Source: an uncultured Pirellulaceae bacterium
GTDB lineage: Bacteria; Planctomycetota; Planctomycetia; Pirellulales; Pirellulaceae
Reading direction: 5' to 3'
NCBI GenBank assembly: GCA_947259675.1
Contig: CAMYNE010000006.1
Location: 1-16,029, forward strand
DNA: 16,029 nucleotides
Below, in pieces: positions 13,543 through 16,029 of this stretch. Under the pieces are notes generated by a model. That model was not told where the DNA came from. It ran no database searches and saw nothing but the letters and a program-made list of their open reading frames with translations. The position numbers were made by a program, and so were the translations under genes. Positions within the stretch are counted from its first letter, which is position 1. Every line of letters begins with the position of its first letter.

Positions 13543-14382
13543 CTATTCCTTAACGCCGCCGACAGTAAGTCCGGAAACGAGATAACGGCTGAGCAACATA
13601 AACACGACCACGACCGGTATGCTAACCAGCATGGAAGCGGCTGCGTAAAGTCCCCATTGCGTCGACATCGTTGCTTGAAAACTCTTCAGACCCAGTGGCA
13701 GTGTAAACATCTCTCTGTCCTCTAAAACCACCGCCGCAACAATGTACTCGGACCAGGCGGTCATGAAACTGAACAAAGCCGTGATCACCAGACCCGGTAC
13801 CGCCAACGGTAACGTGACTTTCAAAAACGTTTTCCAGCGACTGCAACCATCCATTCGAGCTGCTTCTTCCAGCGAAAATGGAATCGTGTCGTAGAACCCT
13901 TTCATCTGCCACAGGCAAAACGGTAACGCGGTCGCCGTGTAAAATATCAGCAGACCCAAAAAAGTGTTTACCAGGTGCAACCGCGCGATCATCACATAAA
14001 TCGGCAGCAGCAACATCGTGGCTGGAAACATCTGGGTGGTCAGAATCGCCAACATGCTGGTCTGTCGTCCAACGAATTTGTAACGACTGAGCGCATATCC
14101 TCCAACGGAGGCCAAGCCCACACCCAGAAGTGTAACCGCCAACGATACCAGCAGTGAATTGCCCAGCCATTGCAAAAACGGCTGTTCCGTAAACAATTGA
14201 ACATACGAATCCAATGTCCAGTTTTCCGGAATAATCGAAAGTTCCGTACTGCGAAGTTTGTTGCCCGGTCGAAGTGAAATCGACAGAACATTGAGGGCGG
14301 GATAAACCGAAATCAAAACGAACAATAACAACAACGCGTGACGCCCCAGTGTGATCAAGCGGGATTCTTTGACACCTCTCAT
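13543..14382 (-). CDS. Sugar ABC transporter permease, MalG type
   Basis: The 279-residue inner-membrane permease has about six TM helices. It begins with the basic N-terminus and HALLLLFVLISVYPALNVLS (15-34) typical of MalG/AraQ proteins. The EAA loop that docks to the ATPase is LEEAARMDGCSRWKTFLKVT (171-190). The chain ends with a MalG-like VSGLTVGGVKE tail. I choose ATG 14382 because GGAGG (14390-14394) stands 7 bases before it and the ATG forms an ATGA overlap with the TGA of the upstream fusion gene. A GTG at 14412 would add 10 polar residues. It pairs with the MalF-type permease part of the fusion protein to form the translocation channel. Confidence 0.92.
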   Translation of the reverse strand: MRGVKESRLITLGRHALLLLFVLISVYPALNVLSISLRPGNKLRSTELSIIPENWTLDSYVQLFTEQPFLQWLGNSLLVSLAVTLLGVGLASVGGYALSRYKFVGRQTSMLAILTTQMFPATMLLLPIYVMIARLHLVNTFLGLLIFYTATALPFCLWQMKGFYDTIPFSLEEAARMDGCSRWKTFLKVTLPLAVPGLVITALFSFMTAWSEYIVAAVVLEDREMFTLPLGLKSFQATMSTQWGLYAAASMLVSIPVVVVFMLLSRYLVSGLTVGGVKE

Positions 14383-16029
14383 GCCACTGCCTCCGTTGCT
14401 TTGGTTCGCCACAGGAACAGCATTGAAAACGCCAACAGCAGGAAGAAGATCACCATCGACAGCGCGGCGCCGTACCCATATCGGTAAGAGTTAAACACCG
14501 CTTTGTAGACATACGAAACCAGGATGTGAGTCTGGTCCGATGGTTCGCCAGTGTTCGACACCAGCCAAATTACATTCAGGTTGTTAAAGGTCCAAATCGC
14601 GCCCAATGTCGTAGCCGGAATCAAAACGGGCTTCAACATGGGCAACGTGATGTGCCAGAATTGTTTCCAGCGAGGCACGCGATCGATCCGAGCCGCCTCA
14701 TAAAGCTCACCTGGAATTCCTTGCATACCGCCCAGTGAGATCACCATCATAAACGGGAATCCCAACCACACGTTTGTCACGATACAGGCGATAAATGCAT
14801 TGGTCGGATCACCCAGCCAGTTAACGACCGGTAATCCAAAATACTGATTTGCAATTAGATTGAATGCTCCGTATTCGTAGTCGAACATCCCGCGCCAAGT
14901 GAGCGCAGTGATGTACGCCGGAATTGCCCAAGGCAAAATCAAAAACACGCGATAAATCGACTTGCCGTGCACAGGTCCGTTGAGAGCCACGGCTAACATC
15001 AAACCAATCGCAACATGAAAGAACACGCACACGCCGGTCCAAATCAACGTTTTCAACAAGACAACATAAAACTTCTTTTCCTGAAACACTTGCGTGTAGT
15101 TCTGGACGCCCGTAATCTGCCATTCCTGAAAATTCCGCAAGGACATATTCGAAAACGAAAGCACAATGTTGTAAACGAAGGGGTAGACAATCGTCAGCAG
15201 AATCACCAAAATCGCCGGCCCAATCAGCAAGTATGCCAAGCGGTTTTTCTTCCAGTCACCCGCCAGCCGCGTCCAGACCGACCGTTGCCACCAAAGCACA
15301 CCGATCGTCAAAACCGCCGCGATCACCTTCAAAATCCAACTGGATGGACCTGGCTGAATCGTCTGATTCATGCGTTTGATGGTTGCCACGGCGTCGACTT
15401 GCATTTGTTTGGCGGCGTCCTCGGCCGAGATATTGTTGGCGAGCAGCGCCTGGTAGTGGGGTCGCATCGAATCCCAGATTGCCCGAAGTTCCGGCACGAC
15501 CGGCATCGTGCGACCGTTTTTCATTTGCTCGGCAGACGCGACCAGCGTGGGATCGCTGGTCAGCAGTGGATCGTCAAGCAGACTCTTCCTGGACGGCAGC
15601 GTTTTGATTCGCGACATGAATTCACGCTGCGTCGGTTCGGAAGTCATGTATTTCACGAAATCCATCGCATCGTCAGCGACTCCAGCTTTTACATTAACGT
15701 TAAGTGAATAGCCTTTGGTCGCTACCATGGGTCCCAACGGAAGTCCAGTTTCCGAAACGATTGGCAAGGGCGCAATCGCGGCTTCAATTTGTTCATTGGA
15801 CAGGTAATCGCCCCAACTCCAGTCGCCGTTAATGATCATCGCAGCTGCGCCATCTTTGAAAATCGCATCAGCCGTTTCATAGTCGCAGTTCGCAGGCAGG
15901 ACCTTATGCTCATTCTGTAGAGCCAACACAAATTCAAGCGCGGCCACACATTCCGGCGTATCCAAGGCTGGAACAGGTTGACCACTATCGTCAAAAACCC
16001 AGGCCCCGTGTCCCGTTAAAAACGGGATC
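14379..16029 (-). CDS. Fused sugar-binding protein and MalF-type ABC permease (5' end off the window)
   Basis: The frame is open to the right edge and gives a 549-residue fragment. Residues 1-220 are the C-terminal part of a family 1 (MalE-like) solute-binding protein: FKDGAAAMIINGDWSWGDYL, PLPIVSETGLPLGPMVATKG, and the AMDFVKYMTSEPTQREFM region all match maltose-binding-type folds. A first TM helix (about 230-247, ILKVIAAVLTIGVLWW) and a basic linker follow. Next comes a complete MalF-type permease starting AYLLIGPAILVILLTIVYPF (265-284), with the EAA loop YEAARIDRVPRWKQFWHITL at about 443-462. A single polypeptide thus tethers the binding protein to its permease on the periplasmic side. No stop or frameshift separates the two parts. 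Such fusions occur in some bacteria but are not the usual layout. The gene ends in an ATGA overlap with the MalG-type gene. Likely substrates are di- or oligosaccharides (inference). Confidence 0.9.
   Translation of the reverse strand, partial: IPFLTGHGAWVFDDSGQPVPALDTPECVAALEFVLALQNEHKVLPANCDYETADAIFKDGAAAMIINGDWSWGDYLSNEQIEAAIAPLPIVSETGLPLGPMVATKGYSLNVNVKAGVADDAMDFVKYMTSEPTQREFMSRIKTLPSRKSLLDDPLLTSDPTLVASAEQMKNGRTMPVVPELRAIWDSMRPHYQALLANNISAEDAAKQMQVDAVATIKRMNQTIQPGPSSWILKVIAAVLTIGVLWWQRSVWTRLAGDWKKNRLAYLLIGPAILVILLTIVYPFVYNIVLSFSNMSLRNFQEWQITGVQNYTQVFQEKKFYVVLLKTLIWTGVCVFFHVAIGLMLAVALNGPVHGKSIYRVFLILPWAIPAYITALTWRGMFDYEYGAFNLIANQYFGLPVVNWLGDPTNAFIACIVTNVWLGFPFMMVISLGGMQGIPGELYEAARIDRVPRWKQFWHITLPMLKPVLIPATTLGAIWTFNNLNVIWLVSNTGEPSDQTHILVSYVYKAVFNSYRYGYGAALSMVIFFLLLAFSMLFLWRTKATEAVA
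14390..14394 (-). promoter_or_regulatory. Ribosome binding site deciding the MalG start
   Basis: GGAGG on the minus strand lies 7 bases before the ATG at 14382 and inside the end of the upstream fusion gene. This supports coupled initiation at the ATGA overlap rather than at the GTG at 14412. Confidence 0.65.

Noticed and set aside
14383..14412. GTG start for the MalG-type permease
   Set aside because: A better ribosome site (GGAGG) and ATGA overlap support the ATG at 14382; the 10 extra residues are low-complexity polar.
15015..15707. 230-codon open frame on the plus strand
   Set aside because: Antisense to the well-conserved fused binding protein/permease; composition rich in Arg, His and Pro, as typical for the opposite strand of a coding gene.

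Overview
The window looks like ordinary chromosomal DNA from a member of the Planctomycetota (Pirellulales-like). This assignment is an inference from gene content: a secreted PQQ-type beta-propeller starting with a DDWPRWMGAN motif, small zinc-ribbon proteins, a zinc-ribbon/4-TM protein, a solute-binding-protein/permease fusion, and moderate GC. No phage, insertion sequence, CRISPR array or rRNA was seen.

Layout. (1) 1-284, minus: N-terminal part of mscL, running off the left edge, followed by a 412-bp gap. (2) 697-4031, plus: a UbiD-family decarboxylase, then a LOG-family nucleotide hydrolase and a triple zinc-ribbon protein that are probably co-transcribed. (3) 4035-6531, minus: a secreted PQQ beta-propeller gene 14 bp upstream of a zinc-ribbon/4-TM membrane protein gene, ending at a good intrinsic terminator that abuts the stop codon of the convergent zinc-ribbon gene. 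(4) 6698-9656, minus: a membrane-protein cluster. A 6-TM protein gene overlaps a winged-helix regulator gene. Downstream is a second unit of two paralogous multi-TM proteins flanking a small single-TM protein. Both units begin with nearly the same 17-bp imperfect palindrome fused to a TATACT -10 box. (5) 9817-11052, minus: the CCA-adding enzyme. (6) 11351-12354, plus: a lipoprotein alpha/beta hydrolase and a tRNA-Leu(CAG) that lacks an encoded CCA. (7) 12424-16029, minus: a maltose-type sugar ABC importer (solute-binding protein fused to a MalF-type permease, MalG-type permease, MsmX/UgpC-type ATPase), translationally coupled and ending at a strong hairpin terminator. Its 5' end is off the right edge.

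Most of these families are known. The best candidate for something undescribed is region 4: a putative regulon of five genes, of which only the winged-helix protein has a recognisable function, tied together by a shared operator-like element. A second theme is degenerate 7-bp tandem repeats placed directly after stop codons (after ubiD and after the CCA-adding enzyme gene), like short heptanucleotide repeats known from other bacteria.
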